From Xiphias gladius (taxonomy: Eukaryota > Chordata > Actinopteri > Istiophoriformes > Xiphiidae): 64,000 nucleotides of DNA. Location of the stretch: NCBI RefSeq assembly GCF_016859285.1, contig NC_053407.1, forward strand, positions 21,347,715-21,411,714, read 5' to 3'. Position 1 is the stretch's first letter. Each line of letters starts with the position of its first letter. A program made the translations under genes and the position numbers. The notes under the pieces were generated by a model. The model was not told the origin of the DNA, searched no databases, and saw only the letters and a list, made by a program, of their open reading frames with translations. Positions 61,097 to 64,000 of the stretch are shown in pieces.

Positions 61097-62326
61097 TTTT
61101 GGTGGCACTGTAACATGACTGATTTTGGAAGAACATGCCATATACTGGAATATCAAAGACAATATGTTCCTCTGGCAAGCCATGATAATGAAACTACTGT
61201 ATTATGATTAATTGCTATAAACTAAATGATATGGACAAGAAGTGTACTATCATTAAAAAAAAAAAAAACATATGGTTTGTCTTTTGGTTTCAAGAGAAAA
61301 AAAAGGGAGGATTCATTCAAACACCATGTTCACATTTTTTCCCAATCTCCACTGCTGAACCAACTGCTATAATGTATCTCTACAGAAACCTACTGATCGC
61401 AAAAAACTGCATGGTCGATGGAAGACTGCATGAGCTTTGCCTTTCAATCTGTGGATCAACTATAATACAGTTGCATCGTTTTAAAAAAGAAACCCTTGCT
61501 TTCATCTGCACCAAGGCTTCGTTTAAAAGGCCCTGTTCAGAAGTTGTTGTGAAACGTGTCCTTCTGCTGGATTTCTTAAAGGCACCTTAGCGCTGACCTC
61601 ATCGTGAGGAGACGCTGGGTATCCACGCCGTACTCAGCGTCTGTGTGTGATGTTCAGGTTGTGCTTGCTATGGCTCTGAATGTGAGCAAGGACATTAAGG
61701 GCTAGTTTCTCAAACTTTATCTCTATTCTAGGACTGAAACGCTCCTTCAAGTGACATTTTGCCCATTCTTATCTCAGTCTAGACTGTAGTGATACTGTGC
61801 TGTGGGAAACATGCCTATCATGTCTAAACAGGGCCTGTGCCACACACCCTCCTCTGTACGACATTGGTTTTAAGGCATTCTTGTTTGCTAAAGGTCTTGA
61901 TATTGGACTGCTTTCTGCCTGCTGAGGAGGCGCTGAACAGGATCAAATGTTGGGATTTCTGTGTACCCGACTCGCCAAAGGTGACTATCAATGAGAAGAT
62001 CTGGTTTGCGTTTGAAGTGTGATGGCTAGGACTTTGTCTTTTCTGTCAAGAACGCACATTTAATTGCTGGTAGGAAAGTTCTGAAGCAAATCGCAAAAGG
62101 ACTGTTGAACTCTTTTGCTCTTCTTTTCATCCACAAGCAAACCAAACTCTGATTGTGTTATCTAATCGAGCCGTCGTTGTCATGTTGTGTTTTACTGAGG
62201 ATTATGCTACAATGTGTTCAGTTTGTCAGATGATGACAAAGGCATGGTCTGTGATCTATGCAAGGGTTATTTGTTTTTTTTTTTTCTTTTCTTATATCAC
62301 TTATGATTTCATCTTACATTAACTTC

Positions 62327-62332
62327 AATAAA
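62327..62332 (+). terminator. Candidate polyadenylation signal AATAAA (kcna1)
   Basis: AATAAA followed by T-rich and then 'GGTGTATGCTC', a GT-containing downstream stretch. It is the last good hexamer before dispersed repeats resume at 62.7 kb. Confidence 0.5.
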
Positions 62333-62698
62333 TTTTTAAGGATCTGCTGGTGTATGCTCATTTTGGCTTGGGATCGGGGACTTAAACCATCTTGTACACA
62401 AAGTTGTCAGAGCCCTTTCTCTACCGCACTAACAGGAGAAATATGCTGCGGTGTTACAGAACTCGGAGTCTCAATCTAAATGTGTCCTACCTCTGTACTA
62501 CCCTCTCGCTGAAGCCATTAGCAGTGATTCACGAGGCTAAGGTAATGGTTCCACACTAATCCTCCGTCCCAGGAGAGGCCCCGCATACCTCTGTCATTCC
62601 CTGTGCATTGTTACGCACCTCAGAGGCCTGAAGAGCTCCCTTCACTTCCTTTTTTCCCTCTCGCGTAAAACCATGAGTGCAGAACAATAAAGTTATCT

Positions 62699-62996
62699 GA
62701 GCTGCAACTAACAGTTATTTTAATTATAGGTTAATGTGCTGATTATTTTCTCAATTAATCGATCAATAAAATGTCAGAAAACTGAAATCTGCCAATCATC
62801 ATTTCCTAAAGAGCAAGGTGACAAGGTGAATATATCCAGTTTAGTCTCATATAAGACAAAGTAGAGCTATTAATCCTCACAAAAGCTGGAACAAGGGAAT
62901 GTTTTGTATTTTTGCTTGAAAGATTAATTCAAATTAGTTTATCAAAATAATTGCCAAATAATTTTCTGTTGCTCTACTAATCGACTAAAACTAAAC
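62699..62996 (+). mobile_element. Teleost short element (MITE), best-preserved copy
   Basis: It starts 'GAGCTGCAACTAACAGTTAT' and contains 'GCTGATTATTTTCTCAATTA', 'AATAAAATGTCAGAAAACTG', 'CTAAAGAGCAAGGTGACAAG', 'GCTGGAACAAGGGAATG' and 'TTTTGCTTGAAAGATTAA', ending near 'CTACTAATCGACTAAAACTA'. It can serve as the reference copy for the family in this window. Confidence 0.8.
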
Positions 62997-64000
62997 TGTG
63001 AAAGTTATCTCCTCAGAGTATATTTGAGATACTCAGCTGACCTGTTACCAGACACCCAAATGTTCGTGGTTACCGTTCTTCACCCTTTCGATTACTCTTT
63101 GTAACTCTTTAAATTTTACAGCCAAACTAGTCAGAATGAGTAGAAGAGATACTGAACCAAAGTTGCAGAGCCACAAACAAGGTAGGAATGTCGTTTTTTT
63201 TTTGCCCCGCATATTTTATTTGGCTTAAAACGGGAATATAAGGCCTGTAGATGTACTTTTGTGTAGAAAACACTTTGGAGCCACAAGTCTGAACTAATTG
63301 TGTCAACAGCTGCTGCAGTGATACGTGGATCGTAAAATTCTTTGCATAGGTAGGATCAGGAGACTTAGAGATTTCAGACAAGGTATAATTTGCCAAGGCG
63401 ATGTGAAGACTGAGTCTGATACAGACAAAAACACACCTGAAGTAAAGCTACCAAGGCCAAAGCGTCCCACCGGTGGGAGGGCGTATTTCAAAAGGTCAAG
63501 TTTAGTTTTTGCCATCCAATTACTTAAATTATATGCTTTTAAAACATACTCTAAAACATCTTGTTTCTAGGAGTGTGATTTTGAAAGCGTGCCAGATAAA
63601 ACCTCATAACGAATATGTCTTAGGTGATCTTAAATACATGCAGCTGTCAAGGACAGTAACCCTAAAAGAGCCGACAAACAAACCCATCCAGTCACAGATC
63701 AGTCAAAGAAAAATCAAGCAATAATGCTGAAATAAGTGGGCGTAATTTTTGGGGTGTTAAAATGATTCAGTCCCACTTCTGTCCTCTGATGGTGTGAAGC
63801 TCAACATTCGACGGCAGAGGCATCATGGTGGATGCTGCAGCTCATCCGTCTCTCTCTCTCTATCTGTCCATCTGTCTCCCTCTCTGTGTCTCTGTCCCTC
63901 TCAGTTTCTCCGTCCACCGTAGGCTCTCTCTGTGTCTGCAGCCCTGCTCTCTATTTGCTGTACGGTGACCTTAACAGAAGTGAGTCTCCTCTTCCCTGTC
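62997..64000. other. Downstream region; pyrimidine-rich right edge
   Basis: No gene recognised. From about 63848 the + strand becomes strongly CT-rich, with CT runs and CTGT motifs. It could be the upstream region of a further gene such as kcna5, expected here by analogy with the human cluster, but no Kv1 coding sequence is visible. Confidence 0.45.

Larger units (their letters stand above)
57281..62350 (+). other. kcna1: Probable long kcna1 3' UTR
   Basis: About 5 kb with no domain-bearing frame on either strand and none of the dispersed repeat families common elsewhere in the window. It ends at an AATAAA (62327-62332). Kv1.1 messages of mammals are known for very long 3' UTRs, so the same is likely here. 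Several poly-A runs (58799-58816, 60926-60940, 61255-61268) and an AU-rich cluster at 61080-61096 occur within it. Extent is inferred. Confidence 0.5.

Noticed and set aside
61204-61590. 128-codon frame downstream of kcna1
   Set aside because: It starts before a poly-A run and has no domain. It lies in the inferred kcna1 3' UTR.

Overview
The window looks like chromosomal DNA of a ray-finned fish, probably a percomorph teleost. The evidence is AT-rich vertebrate intergenic DNA with CA and CT microsatellites, at least a dozen copies of a short element beginning 'GCTGCAACTAAC' that I know from teleost genomes, degraded Tc1-like transposons, and protein-coding sequences of teleost type. No prokaryotic, CRISPR or phage-like system is present. 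Four protein-coding genes can be supported, all on the + strand.

Region by region. (1) 1-28 kb is a gene desert. It holds scattered repeats (a deleted Tc1 derivative at 7.3 kb, a nested transposon cluster at 9.9-12.35 kb, CA repeats at 15.7 and 19.8 kb) and a few GC-richer blocks without a reading frame, which could be regulatory. (2) 28.4-30.4 kb carries pthlh, the parathyroid hormone-like hormone (PTHrP) gene, as two coding exons; the signal-peptide exon is too short to stand out as an ORF. (3) 33.7-34.7 kb carries a class A G-protein-coupled receptor in one exon, closest by eye to galanin/GPR151-type receptors and lacking a normal DRY motif. (4) 34.7-49 kb is intergenic, with a Tc1-like element that keeps both inverted repeats (39.0-40.1 kb) and more dispersed repeats. 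(5) 49.9-62.3 kb carries two Shaker-type potassium channel genes in tandem, kcna6 and kcna1, each with an intronless coding region. This matches the KCNA6-KCNA1 order of human chromosome 12p13; the third member, KCNA5, would be expected beyond the right edge. A CpG- and pyrimidine-rich block at 53.4-54.8 kb, a good splice donor at 54830/54831 and a CT-repeat-based acceptor at 55554/55555 suggest the kcna1 promoter, noncoding first exon and 5' UTR intron. The kcna1 3' UTR may run about 5 kb to an AATAAA at 62.33 kb.

The genes do not form one pathway. Kv1.6 and Kv1.1 subunits can co-assemble into voltage-gated potassium channels in neurons; PTHrP is a secreted peptide hormone; the receptor is probably a peptide receptor of unknown ligand. 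The most unusual features are a cysteine at the outer-pore TEA/C-type-inactivation position of kcna6, the T-R-A replacement of DRY in the receptor, a perfect 32-bp palindrome beside a transposon remnant, and the almost complete absence of dispersed repeats over the 16 kb around the two channel genes.
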